Origin: Agrobacterium tumefaciens | GTDB lineage: Bacteria; Pseudomonadota; Alphaproteobacteria; Rhizobiales; Rhizobiaceae | Assembly (NCBI GenBank): GCA_025559845.1 | Contig: CP048470.1 | Coordinates: forward strand, 1,535,001-1,599,000 | Length of the DNA: 64,000 nucleotides | Direction of reading: 5' to 3' | Part shown: positions 53,012 through 61,796 of the stretch, in pieces | Layout of the letters: each line of letters begins with the position of its first letter | Numbering within the stretch: the first letter of the stretch is position 1 | Translations under genes and position numbers: made by a program | Notes under the pieces: generated by a model | The model's database searches: none | What the model was told of the DNA's origin: nothing | What the model saw: the letters and a program-made list of their open reading frames with translations, nothing else

Positions 53012-53218
53012 ATGCGAAAAAGCAAACTGCCGAACGATATAGCGGCGGACAATGACGGGCGCAAACAATTTGCCGTCGCCGATGGGGTCTCTATCGTGAA
53101 TGGCAAAAATGTCACGGGGGCCACGGTCAGGTTGACCGAGACCGAGGCGCTCTACGATCTGTCACTCGGACGGGTTAGCGCCATCGACAGCGGGGCTTCA
53201 AGCGATGGTGGGGCTTGA
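53012..53218 (+). CDS. Small hypothetical tail-region protein
   Basis: The 68-residue protein has AGGAG upstream of ATG 53012. It shows VTGATVRLTETEALYDLSLGRVSAID, a compact alpha/beta pattern found in small phage proteins beside the baseplate genes. Overlaps the W gene by 14 bases. Confidence 0.6.
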   Translation: MRKSKLPNDIAADNDGRKQFAVADGVSIVNGKNVTGATVRLTETEALYDLSLGRVSAIDSGASSDGGA

Positions 53219-53594
53219 TCGGCGCACGGGCGCGAGAATTTCCAACATCGAAAGCGCCTATCAGGCCGTTATTTTCATACTCGCGACCCGCATCGCCAGC
53301 GTCCTGCTTCTTCGGGAGTTTGGTGGAGGTGTTGTCGAACTCCTCGGCCGCGCTACTACCCCGCCGCTTTTTGCTGCGTGGCAGCAGTTGATTGCCACGG
53401 CGATTGATTTGTGGGAGCCGCGTTTCAAGGTTCGTCGAGTGACGTTGAACGGTACCGTTGATGAAATTCGCAGCGGCATCGCGGGTATATCGATCGAAGC
53501 TGATTTTCGACCCAAAGGTCATCTCGGCGATGAAACTGTGGAGCGGGTTGTTCGCTTCGGGTTGGCCTTTAACGGCGGAGTTACGCTCATATGA
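53205..53594 (+). CDS. Baseplate wedge protein W (gp25-like)
   Basis: The 129-residue protein has the gp25/GPW pattern: RRTGARISNIESAYQAVIFILATRIASVLLLREFG, then AAWQQLIATAIDLWEPRFKVRRV and a final strand pair. It starts the sheath at the baseplate. J starts on its stop (ATGA). Confidence 0.87.
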   Translation: MVGLDRRTGARISNIESAYQAVIFILATRIASVLLLREFGGGVVELLGRATTPPLFAAWQQLIATAIDLWEPRFKVRRVTLNGTVDEIRSGIAGISIEADFRPKGHLGDETVERVVRFGLAFNGGVTLI

Positions 53595-54535
53595 CTTACG
53601 CACCGACGGCGATTGATTTTTCACGGCTGCCCGCGCCGGAAGCGATCGAGATTATATCCCTCGAGCAACTCGACGCGGCATATCGCGAACGATTTCTCGC
53701 GGAATGGGCAATTCAGCAAGCTTTGGACGCGTCACTCCCTGATTTCACAGAACAGGATCTTGCAACGCATCCGGCTATCGTGGTTGGGCGCGCGTGGAGA
53801 TATCTTCGAAACCTTGATCGAAACCGGGTCAATGACGGGCTTAAAGCGCTGTTGGCTCCTTTGTCCAAGGGTTCCAACCTGGACAGTCTTGTTGCTGCTC
53901 GCAATGTGGCCCGCCTGACGATTACGCCAGCCACTGTGAACTCGGCAGCAGTGATGGAAGGTGACGAGGCTCTCCTGCGGCGTTTTTTACTGTCATTCGA
54001 TGTGCCGTCGTCTGCGTCTGCAGGACGGTACCTTTTCGATGCATGGACAGCGTGGCCTCAGTCGAATGACAGGACGCTTGGTCTTTGGGATGCTCGCGTC
54101 AATGGACGGTCGGTGCACGGGCGCAGGGGTGACACAGATGTTGTCCTTATTGGCCCATATGGCCGTTTGCCCACTGCCGAGGAGCTTGCGGCGGTTCGAA
54201 CCGTAGTCACCCATCCTGATCGAGCTCCGGAAGCTGTCGGGCTATCGGTTTTGGGCGGGGTCCGCACGGAGTATCAGGCATCATTTGTGATCGAGGTGCC
54301 AGCGTCTGGCCCATCGCCAGATCTTTTGAAGGCCGAAGCGATAAAGCGGATAAATGATGTTGCGACGGACCGAATAAAAATAGGGGGTGAGGTGCCGGCT
54401 GGGCTGTTGCTTGGTGCGGCCTATGGATCGGGGATCATAAAGGTTCGTGATTTATCGCCTGTCGCCATCGGTGGCGACCCCTACAAGGTCCCGGTAATGA
54501 CCGCGTTAACAGTGGACATTGAGGTGCGGCTATGA
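53591..54535 (+). CDS. Baseplate assembly protein J
   Basis: The 314-residue protein follows the gpJ pattern: ILPLEQL-like start (IEIISLEQLDAAYRERF), DLATHPAIVVGRAWRYLRNLDRNRVNDG, LDSLVAARNVARLTITPA, then RRFLLSFDVPSSASAGRYLFDAWTAW and an IGPYGRLPTAEELAAVRTVV segment. It builds the outer part of the baseplate wedge. Overlaps I by ATGA. Confidence 0.9.
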   Translation: MTYAPTAIDFSRLPAPEAIEIISLEQLDAAYRERFLAEWAIQQALDASLPDFTEQDLATHPAIVVGRAWRYLRNLDRNRVNDGLKALLAPLSKGSNLDSLVAARNVARLTITPATVNSAAVMEGDEALLRRFLLSFDVPSSASAGRYLFDAWTAWPQSNDRTLGLWDARVNGRSVHGRRGDTDVVLIGPYGRLPTAEELAAVRTVVTHPDRAPEAVGLSVLGGVRTEYQASFVIEVPASGPSPDLLKAEAIKRINDVATDRIKIGGEVPAGLLLGAAYGSGIIKVRDLSPVAIGGDPYKVPVMTALTVDIEVRL

Positions 54536-55197
54536 GTGATGTGAGGCCTCTTCTTTCTTCGGAAGTTGGTTCCTTCGAAAAAGCCCTCGCTGCCGGCATG
54601 TCCGATGACATCGATGTGCCTTACGCCATCATTATGGATCCGTATCGGACGCCCGCTAGGTTCATCCCTTGGTTGGCTGCACATCATTCGGTCGATCTAT
54701 GGTTTGATGACTGGGCCGAAGAGCGGAAACGGGAAATGATTGCGCAAAGCGCAGGGGTTTCGGTACTCTACCCCGCGTCTCCCTTGGCGGCGCTAAAAGG
54801 CACGCTTGCCGGGCTGAAACGCTACCTTGCCTTCGTTGATGCGGAAATCGTGGATCGCATCGCACATCCGAACCGCTTCACCTTCGGGCGGGCGGTGATC
54901 GGACGAACCCCGATAGCGCATCAGCCATTCGTTGCGCATTACCTTGTCCGCGTTTCGTTGACAGCGCCGAAAAACCGTTTCCAGATTGGCCGCAGCGCCT
55001 TCGGGCGGGCGGCGATGACGGCCATCGACCTTGAACCCATCCGCCGCGCCAAGCGCGCCATGACGACCGCCAAGACGCCGGAGACGCTCTATTCGGTGTC
55101 CTTCGCATGGCGGCGCGGCATCACCTTTAACGACAATATTTTCATCGACGGAAGCCATGCCTTCGGCGGTTACATGGATCGCAAGCGGCTGGATTGA
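54532..55197 (+). CDS. Tail protein I
   Basis: The 221-residue protein matches P2 gpI: FEKALAAGMSDDIDVPYAIIMDPYRTPARFIPWLAAHHSVDLWFDDW, then KREMIAQSAGVSVLYPASPLAALKGTLA. A basic C-terminal part with a twice-used F-x-x-G-R-A/S-x-x-G-R pattern (FGRAVIGR, IGRSAFGR) follows. It belongs to the baseplate. Confidence 0.88.
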   Translation: MSDVRPLLSSEVGSFEKALAAGMSDDIDVPYAIIMDPYRTPARFIPWLAAHHSVDLWFDDWAEERKREMIAQSAGVSVLYPASPLAALKGTLAGLKRYLAFVDAEIVDRIAHPNRFTFGRAVIGRTPIAHQPFVAHYLVRVSLTAPKNRFQIGRSAFGRAAMTAIDLEPIRRAKRAMTTAKTPETLYSVSFAWRRGITFNDNIFIDGSHAFGGYMDRKRLD

Positions 55198-55209
55198 GGG
55201 TAACGACAC

Positions 55210-57474
55210 ATGCAGCGCACTTCTTTTGCAGAAGCTGAAATCGCCGATCACGCTGATTTCGAAGCCATCGGCTTGCAGGCGCAGGCGGCGACGGACGGCC
55301 TCTGGCTGGACGCTATCGGCTATCCGGCCCATTGGGCCGCATTCACGGTTGCCCGCAAATCGGCGCAGGAAATCACGGTTTCGGCTGGCCGCTATGTCGC
55401 CGGGGAAATCGTCTTTGCGCAGGAAGCGCCGACCGATATGAACCTTCAGCTTCATATCCCGGCGGCAGCTTCCGACCAGCGTTGGGTTGCCGTGCTGTTG
55501 CGTGGCAAGGAAGTGACCGACACGGTAACGCGTCCGTTTGAAACGTCCGACGATCCCGAGACCAGCATCATTGTCAACCGCACCACGCCGAAGACAATCC
55601 GCCGGGTTGTCGAACTGATTGTGCAGCCGGGCGAAGCAAACCCGGTTCCGGTCAAGCCGGTGGTGGCATCGACGGATGCATGCATTGCCTTCGTGCTGTT
55701 GACCTCTTCCGGGGTCGATACCATCGAACCCGGCAACGGCGACCGCGTGAAAACCCTGTACGAAGTCGAAGGCCGCGTCACGGCGCTCGAAGTCGATCTG
55801 GATGGCCTCTTCATGAGGACCGAGACGATTGAAACGCAGATCGTCAATATTCAGGGCAAGCTTACCGAAATCCCGCGTCCGGTCATCATTCGCCAGATGC
55901 AACGCGACATCGGCGCGGCCCGGCTGAAAGTCGATCTGCCAGACGAGGCGCGTGCCTATGTGTTCGATGACGGTCTTATTCCCGACCGTTGGGACACGGC
56001 GCATGTGGACTGGCTCGCGCGGATTGAAGAGGGCATCCGGTTCGGCTTCGCTGCTGAAGGACAGGCCCGCCTTGAAGTGCAGGCGGAAGACGATCCGAAG
56101 ATTGCATTTCGCGGTCGCCGCATGGTGCCAGCCTTTGACGAGGTGACGCGCATTGCAAACACGTCGCTGGACGGCACGCTGAATATTTCGCAGTTGGTAC
56201 ATACGGAAACCACGCTTGTCCGCAAGGAGGCGTCCCGCATCCGCATCACCTACGGGCCGACGATGCACGCTTGCGAGAACGCGGCGGGCTGGTCCGGCCT
56301 CGGCGGTGATTCCAGGGTGGGGCAGATGCTCAATGTCGGCGGCGAGACCTTTGAGGTGGTCTATCTCGGGGCGAACTATGGTCCCGGTCATCAGACCTAC
56401 GGCGTCCGGCAGGTTCGATATGAAATCTATAGCGAACCCTATTGGCAGTATGTGACCGAAGAAGTGGGCATTAACGGCTCCATTTACGGCCAATCCTTCC
56501 TCGTGGCGCAGCCCATGCAGGTCACAAGTCTTGACCTGTCTTTTGCCCGTGTTGGTGCTGATGGTGACGTTCACGTTTTCATCGTGGAAACCACGACCGG
56601 TGGCATGCCCCGTTTCGATGCGGTGCTTGCGCAAGGGATATTGAACCACGCTGATCTTGTGGTTGGTTGGAACAAGATTGTTCTGCCGATTACTTTGCTG
56701 GAAAGCGGAAAGCGTTATGCTTTTGTGACCGTGACGACCGGCGCGCATGCGCTGCATATATCCGGGTCGAACAAGTATACGGGCGGCACACAGTTTTTGA
56801 CGACGGACGGCGCTTTCGCCCAAGGATCGACGGAAACCGATATTTGCTTCCGGCTGAATGCCGCCCGCTACCGCAGCCCGCGCACGGTCATACCGATGCA
56901 GGCGCTCAACCTCGCGGACGGCATGACGCAAATCGACATGCTGTTTGCGGGTTGGGTTCCGGGCGGCTGTACGCTCGGCTGGGAAATTCGGCCATCCGGT
57001 TCCACCGTCTGGACGGAACTTGATGACGGCGACCCGGCGACAAACCCGCTTGTTGGGCTTCCGGCGTCTGTGGAATTGCGCATGGTCATGATGGGTACGG
57101 CTGATTTGCAGCCAATGATCCAGCTTGACCAGAAGGCAGTTTCACGCGTTGCCCGGAACCGCAACAGCATGCGGGCGGTCAGTGACAGCTTTGCGTTTGG
57201 GTTTGCGACCACAAGCATCCAGACCCAATACACGCTGGATTCGTTCGACGCTGACCGGCACACCTTCACGCCCGCCATTATGGTCGGCAACACGGTCATC
57301 AACCCGGACACCACCGAAATCACGGTTGACCCGCAGATGCCTGCGCGCCGGACCTATCTTTCCACCTATACGCTCGGCGCGTCGGCGACTGCCGCCCGCA
57401 TGCGCCCGGCGGCCACTACCAACAATGTCGTGTCCGTGCCGTTCGTGCAGGACGCGTTCATTGCTGCACTTTAA
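55210..57474 (+). CDS. Large tail/fibre protein
   Basis: The 754-residue protein lies where P2 has the fibre gene H, between I and the fibre. The N-terminal 200 residues are beta-rich and hydrophilic, followed by a short coiled coil (YEVEGRVTALEVDLDGLFM), then long beta domains (for example NGSIYGQSFLVAQPMQVTSLDLSFARVGADG), as in receptor-binding or fibre-anchor proteins. A DUF4815-like family is possible; I am not sure. It may set host range together with the next genes. Confidence 0.65.
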   Translation: MQRTSFAEAEIADHADFEAIGLQAQAATDGLWLDAIGYPAHWAAFTVARKSAQEITVSAGRYVAGEIVFAQEAPTDMNLQLHIPAAASDQRWVAVLLRGKEVTDTVTRPFETSDDPETSIIVNRTTPKTIRRVVELIVQPGEANPVPVKPVVASTDACIAFVLLTSSGVDTIEPGNGDRVKTLYEVEGRVTALEVDLDGLFMRTETIETQIVNIQGKLTEIPRPVIIRQMQRDIGAARLKVDLPDEARAYVFDDGLIPDRWDTAHVDWLARIEEGIRFGFAAEGQARLEVQAEDDPKIAFRGRRMVPAFDEVTRIANTSLDGTLNISQLVHTETTLVRKEASRIRITYGPTMHACENAAGWSGLGGDSRVGQMLNVGGETFEVVYLGANYGPGHQTYGVRQVRYEIYSEPYWQYVTEEVGINGSIYGQSFLVAQPMQVTSLDLSFARVGADGDVHVFIVETTTGGMPRFDAVLAQGILNHADLVVGWNKIVLPITLLESGKRYAFVTVTTGAHALHISGSNKYTGGTQFLTTDGAFAQGSTETDICFRLNAARYRSPRTVIPMQALNLADGMTQIDMLFAGWVPGGCTLGWEIRPSGSTVWTELDDGDPATNPLVGLPASVELRMVMMGTADLQPMIQLDQKAVSRVARNRNSMRAVSDSFAFGFATTSIQTQYTLDSFDADRHTFTPAIMVGNTVINPDTTEITVDPQMPARRTYLSTYTLGASATAARMRPAATTNNVVSVPFVQDAFIAAL

Positions 57475-57483
57475 GGGGTTCCC

Positions 57484-57657
57484 ATGGCTTTCCAGATCGA
57501 TCCGGAAAAATCCTACAAGGTGAAGCTGTCACGCCCGGTCAAGCGTGGGGCCTTCACCTTCAAGCCGCTGAACGAAATCGAGATGCGCGGTACGGTCGTC
57601 ACGGCGATCATCGAGCAGGAAGGTGACGAGGTGCTTGACTATGCCAGAGAGGTCTGA
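57484..57657 (+). CDS. Small tail-region protein
   Basis: A 57-residue frame between two fibre genes: begins MAFQIDPEKSYKVKLSRPVK and ends QEGDEVLDYAREV. It starts nine bases after the previous stop and overlaps the fibre gene by 17 bases. The pattern (K-x-V-x-L-x-R-P-V, then L-N-E-I-E-M-x-G) is that of small beta proteins that precede fibre genes in alphaproteobacterial phages. Confidence 0.68.
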   Translation: MAFQIDPEKSYKVKLSRPVKRGAFTFKPLNEIEMRGTVVTAIIEQEGDEVLDYAREV

Positions 57658-59134
57658 CGCCTATCAGGTTCCATCGTGGCCGAAGACGCTGATTGATCGG
57701 GCATTGTGGAATGCGACAATGGCCGATCTTCATGCTCGGCTTGTTGCCCGCGAGGAACTGGAAGCATCCTTCGAAAGCCTTGAGGCTCAGGGCATTCAGG
57801 CATCGCTTGATTATATTCAGGTCAACGTCGCGCCGCAGATTGCCAATCTGCAACAGTCCATTACGCTCGCGCAGGACCAGATTGACCAGATCATCATTGG
57901 CGGCAAGGCTCCTGACACCTTGAAGTTTGGCGGGCAACTGCCAGCGTACTATGCGACAGCGCAAGCGTTGTCGGGTGGGCTTGCTGCAAAAGTGCCGAAT
58001 ACCCGCAGGGTGAACAACAAAGAATTGTCCGCCGATATCACGCTTGGCAAAGGGGATATTGGTCTTGGAAACGTTGACAACACCGCTGATGCGGACAAGC
58101 CCGTCAGTACGGATCAAGCGGCGGCGCTCGCGAAACGCATCCGTGTTGATGCCCCTCAAAACTTCTCGGAGTTGGAGAAGGGGAAAGCTCGGGCAAACCT
58201 CGGTGGCGGTGTCCTTGCTGGTTTCCGCAACAAGATCATAAATGGCAATTTCGATGTGTGGCAGAGAGCGCCAAGTCAGACTTCTTCCGGCTACGGAAGC
58301 GACGACATGTGGTTTAACCAAAACATCGGAACCACCAAAACTCATTCCCGGCAAGCCTTCGCATTAGGCCAAACGGACGTGCCGGGTGATCCGGTTTATT
58401 TCTCTCGTACCGTCGTTGCCAGTGTCGCTGGCGCTGGCAATCTCTGCCGAAAAATCTATCGGTGCGAAAGCGTTCGAACGTTGGCGGGAAAACGTGCAAC
58501 GTTGACTTTCTACGCGAAAGCGGACGCGGCAAAAAACATTGCCGTAGAACTGGCCCAAGACTTCGGGGCAGGTGGTTCTCCCTCCCCGTTTACAACGTTC
58601 AGCGTAACAACGGTTGCTCTCACTGCGCAGTTGGCGCGATATGATGTTGTGGTGGACATTCCGCCTACTGCCGGAAAAACACTCGGAACGAACAACCTTG
58701 ACAACTTGGCTGTGAGTTTCTGGTTCGAAGCCGGATCATCATTCAATGCACGCACAAACAACCTCGGGCAACAATCGGGAACGTTCGATATTGCGCGTGT
58801 GTCGCTGGTTGAGGGGGACGCTTCTGCGGAAGCAGACCCGGCAGGATATAGGCATATCCAGCAGGAACTTGCCTTGTGTCAGCGATATTTCTGCGTGATC
58901 CACAATGGTTTGCAGTCCGGCGGTGTCGGCACGAATATGGCTTACTACCGGTTCCCTGTTCCTATGCGGGCCACGCCAACTTTAACGGTCGTGAACAATG
59001 GTACCGCCTCATCCGCCAATATCGTTAGCACTTTCGGAGCGCCTTCTTATTTAGGGGGGTTCTTCCAGATCAATGTAACGGTGGCATCTGGTTACATTGA
59101 CGGGTGGATCGGTTACTTCGATGCGGGGATTTGA
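57641..59134 (+). CDS. Tail fibre protein
   Basis: The 497-residue protein has a helical N terminus, then the fibre motif DIGLGNVDNTADADKPVST near residue 145, found in many phage fibres. A C-terminal domain with FRNKIINGNFDVWQRAP, which I recall as a carbohydrate-binding-type beta sandwich start in phage tail proteins, follows. It should contact the cell surface. ATG 57641 has GAGG upstream. Confidence 0.82.
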   Translation: MPERSDAYQVPSWPKTLIDRALWNATMADLHARLVAREELEASFESLEAQGIQASLDYIQVNVAPQIANLQQSITLAQDQIDQIIIGGKAPDTLKFGGQLPAYYATAQALSGGLAAKVPNTRRVNNKELSADITLGKGDIGLGNVDNTADADKPVSTDQAAALAKRIRVDAPQNFSELEKGKARANLGGGVLAGFRNKIINGNFDVWQRAPSQTSSGYGSDDMWFNQNIGTTKTHSRQAFALGQTDVPGDPVYFSRTVVASVAGAGNLCRKIYRCESVRTLAGKRATLTFYAKADAAKNIAVELAQDFGAGGSPSPFTTFSVTTVALTAQLARYDVVVDIPPTAGKTLGTNNLDNLAVSFWFEAGSSFNARTNNLGQQSGTFDIARVSLVEGDASAEADPAGYRHIQQELALCQRYFCVIHNGLQSGGVGTNMAYYRFPVPMRATPTLTVVNNGTASSANIVSTFGAPSYLGGFFQINVTVASGYIDGWIGYFDAGI

Positions 59135-59135
59135 C

Positions 59136-59561
59136 ATGAACGTTATCGGATACACCGAAACCGGCATGATCCGCGCCGAGTTTGACGACACGGAGATACT
59201 TGTCCCGGACGATATGGGAAACCGTCATCGCCAGTTGATTGCGGAGTGGGAGTTTGACGAAGAGGGTGAGCGCGTCAACACGATCCCACCATATGTTGCT
59301 CCCCCTGCGCCGGTCCCGCCAATTCCTCGCCTTGGCTTCTGGCTGGCGGCGGCAGAAGTTGGCGTCACCAAAGCGCGCGTGAAGGCCCATATCGACGCCA
59401 TGCCTGAAGGCGTCGAAAAACAGCAGGCGATTGTTTATTTCGAGGACGCGCAGCTTTACCGCCGCACCGACCCGCTGTTGAACCAGATGGCGGAACTCGA
59501 AAACATCACGCAATCGCAGCTTGACGACCTCTGGGTATGGGCGCTCGCAAACTACGCCTGA
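59136..59561 (+). CDS. Putative tail fibre assembly or accessory protein
   Basis: The 141-residue protein directly follows the fibre gene. It has an acidic first half, a Pro-rich linker (PPYVAPPAPVPPIPR) and a helical C-terminal domain (FWLAAAEVGVTKARVKAHID ... YFEDAQLYRRTDPLLNQMA). The position fits a fibre chaperone (P2 gpG place); the C-terminal part resembles XkdW-like accessory proteins. Confidence 0.6.
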   Translation: MNVIGYTETGMIRAEFDDTEILVPDDMGNRHRQLIAEWEFDEEGERVNTIPPYVAPPAPVPPIPRLGFWLAAAEVGVTKARVKAHIDAMPEGVEKQQAIVYFEDAQLYRRTDPLLNQMAELENITQSQLDDLWVWALANYA

Positions 59562-59584
59562 TGCCATTTTGCACTCAGACCCAG

Positions 59585-59608
59585 CCCGCCAATACTGGCG
59601 GGTTTTTT
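59585..59608 (+). terminator. Intrinsic terminator after the fibre operon
   Basis: CCCGCCA / TGGCGGG perfect stem with ATAC loop, followed by TTTTTT. It separates the baseplate-fibre genes from the sheath-tube genes. Confidence 0.88.
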
Positions 59609-59665
59609 ATTGCCCGTTTTCAGCGCTTCGGGCAGGCGCCACCTTGTATATAGAGAGATCCCACC

Positions 59666-60901
59666 ATGACCGCACCTGCCTTTGGCATGCAGTTTTTCCG
59701 CCCCACGACTGAGACAGTTCCTGCTCTTGGCGCGGACTTTTCCAAGATGCTCGTCATTGAAACATCTGCTGACGCTTCGAATGCGGAGTTTCCGATCGAT
59801 ACGCCTAAACGCATCTCCTCCTCCAATTCGGAGGCGGTCGCCGCTCTTGGCACTGGTCTGCTGGCGGATGCGGTTAAAGGTATTAATGATCAGCTGACGA
59901 GCCTCAACGCCGGCGCCGACGTCACGATCGTACGTGTCGCCGAGGGCGCCAATGCGGCTGCCACCGCAGCAGCAATCGCTGAGGTCATCAATTCCATCAC
60001 GGATATTCCAAGCCAGGTTAACGCCACACCGAGGATCGTGGTGGCTGGTCGAACGGCTTGGCGGCCCGATCTGGACACTGCAAATCCGGTAATCGTTGCG
60101 CTTCAGGCAAACCTGGGAAAGATCCTCGCCATTGCGCCGGTCGACGTTGATGACACCTCATCGGCCAACGCGATTGATGCGCGTGAAACCATGTCTTCCG
60201 AGCGATTGATGCCTATCGGTGTAGCTGCCCGCGTATACGCTGGTGCTGACGTTGTCACGCGGCCGATGGCACCGCGCGTTGCTGGTTTGATTGCGCGGGT
60301 CGACAATGAAGGTGACGGCTTGCCATTCAACCCGTTCGCAAATCAGCCTCTCTATGGGCTTGCAGGCCTGTCGAGAAAGATTCCTTTTTCTCTTCTCGAT
60401 GGTTCTACCGAAGGGCAGCAAATGCTGGCCGCTAACGTCGCTATCGTGACGGAGGGCGAGACCGGCGTCGACGGTGCAGTCGCCGATGGCGGTTTCGTGT
60501 TCATCGGCACGGACAATGCGCAGACAGGCGAGCTCTGGGAGCAGATGCACCAGGTGCGTGGCACGGATTACATCGTGACCCAGATCATGGGAATTACGAG
60601 GCAGTTTCTCGGCAAGAACAAGATCACTGCCAACATGGCCGAAGCGTGGATCAACTCGATCGCCTACGCGCTGAAGGATCACAAGGTTGCGGATCGCATC
60701 CTCGGTTACACGCCCCGAACGGAAATGTTCAAAGCCGATCTGAACAGCCCGGAAAATATTCGTCTTGGCACACTCGCACTCGAGATTGGCATCGAGCCGG
60801 CACCAGTCTTCAAGCGTGCTGATCACACGATCCGTCGGTATCGCCCTGCCGTCGAAGGCCTTGTTGCCGAAATCATTGCACGTCTGGCGCAGACCGCCTG
60901 A
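59666..60901 (+). CDS. Tail sheath protein FI
   Basis: The 411-residue protein is the contractile sheath. It has the P2 gpFI pattern: PKRISSSNSEAVAALGTGLLADAVKGINDQ, VVAGRTAWRP, VNPFANQPLYG-like NPFANQPLYGLAG, and a C-terminal FLGKNKITANMAEAWINSIAYAL followed by VFKRADHTIRRYRPA. Its presence shows a contractile tail. Confidence 0.92.
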   Translation: MTAPAFGMQFFRPTTETVPALGADFSKMLVIETSADASNAEFPIDTPKRISSSNSEAVAALGTGLLADAVKGINDQLTSLNAGADVTIVRVAEGANAAATAAAIAEVINSITDIPSQVNATPRIVVAGRTAWRPDLDTANPVIVALQANLGKILAIAPVDVDDTSSANAIDARETMSSERLMPIGVAARVYAGADVVTRPMAPRVAGLIARVDNEGDGLPFNPFANQPLYGLAGLSRKIPFSLLDGSTEGQQMLAANVAIVTEGETGVDGAVADGGFVFIGTDNAQTGELWEQMHQVRGTDYIVTQIMGITRQFLGKNKITANMAEAWINSIAYALKDHKVADRILGYTPRTEMFKADLNSPENIRLGTLALEIGIEPAPVFKRADHTIRRYRPAVEGLVAEIIARLAQTA

Positions 60902-60927
60902 CCCCTCCGATCTGAAAGGACAATATT

Positions 60928-61437
60928 ATGGCACAGCCTTTTCTCACCCTGGTGGATATCGACGCTCGCAAGTCCCTCGAGTCCGGATCGACGCGCGCAA
61001 CGATCATCGCCAAAATGGTGATCCCGCCGCTTCGGTTCAAAACAACCACGCGAACGGCGGGCGGCGGCGTTCTCGATGTCGATTACAGTCAGGATCGTCT
61101 CCAGCCGATTGAGCCGGCAGTATCCGTTCATGGCTTTGACAGCGATCTCATGCCTGGGGTGAAGGAGCGTTGGACGCTTGCCGCTGCACTGCGCAATCGC
61201 AAAACGAGCGCGATGGTACCGGTCCGCGTCGAAATCGAAGGCGTTATCGTTGAATGGTCCCCGGACGAGGCCGACCCCGGCCAGTTCAACGGATGCAATT
61301 CCATATTCAAGGAAGTCACACATTTCGAACTGTCGATCGATGGCAAGGAATGGTGGTACGTCGACGAAGATGAGCGTGTAATTCGTCGAATGGGTGTCGA
61401 TATCACTGCCGCCCGCCGCGCCGCACTCGGAGCGTAA
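60928..61437 (+). CDS. Major tail tube protein FII
   Basis: The 169-residue protein forms the inner tube. The pattern MVIPPLRFKTTTRTAGGGVLDVDY, RKTSAMVPVRVEIEGVIVEWSPDEADPGQFNGCNSIFKEVTHFELSIDGKEWWYVD is that of P2 gpFII. AAAGGA precedes the ATG. Confidence 0.9.
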   Translation: MAQPFLTLVDIDARKSLESGSTRATIIAKMVIPPLRFKTTTRTAGGGVLDVDYSQDRLQPIEPAVSVHGFDSDLMPGVKERWTLAAALRNRKTSAMVPVRVEIEGVIVEWSPDEADPGQFNGCNSIFKEVTHFELSIDGKEWWYVDEDERVIRRMGVDITAARRAALGA

Positions 61438-61438
61438 A

Positions 61439-61789
61439 ATGGGTGACCTCGACTATTCTGAATTCGAGCCGGCGGTGACCGAGACATTGGAAGCGGGCGC
61501 CGCAGAAGAGTTTGTCGTCGAGCACGTTGAGCCTCTTGCGGGCTCTTACAGCTACCGCCTCTTGTCCCCGATGACGGTCAACGGTGCGCGGCTCAATGTC
61601 GTCACGATCAAGCAGCCGGAGCAGACTGATCTCGATGACTATGCGACGGGAAGCATTGTTTCCCGTCGTCTTTTGCTCGCGCGCCTGACGGGTGTCGACC
61701 CGAGGGTGATCAAGAGAATGATCTGGCCGGACAGCAAGGCTATTCACCAGATCCTCGCGGATCTGATCCCCGATTTCATGATGGAGTGA
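61439..61789 (+). CDS. Tail assembly protein E (Mu gp41-like)
   Basis: The 116-residue protein shows PLAGSYSYRLLSPMTVNGARLNVVTIKQPEQTDLDDY, SRRLLLARLTGVDPRVIKRM and a helical end, the phage tail E / gp41 family of chaperones between tube and tape measure. P2 makes a longer E' by frameshifting; only eight bases separate this gene from the tape measure and I see no clear slippery site. Confidence 0.82.
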   Translation: MGDLDYSEFEPAVTETLEAGAAEEFVVEHVEPLAGSYSYRLLSPMTVNGARLNVVTIKQPEQTDLDDYATGSIVSRRLLLARLTGVDPRVIKRMIWPDSKAIHQILADLIPDFMME

Positions 61790-61796
61790 TACCAGT

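Noticed and set aside
54793-56931. 712-codon open frame antisense to tail genes
   Set aside because: It crosses the boundary between gene I and the large tail gene, both well supported on the + strand, and shows no domain.
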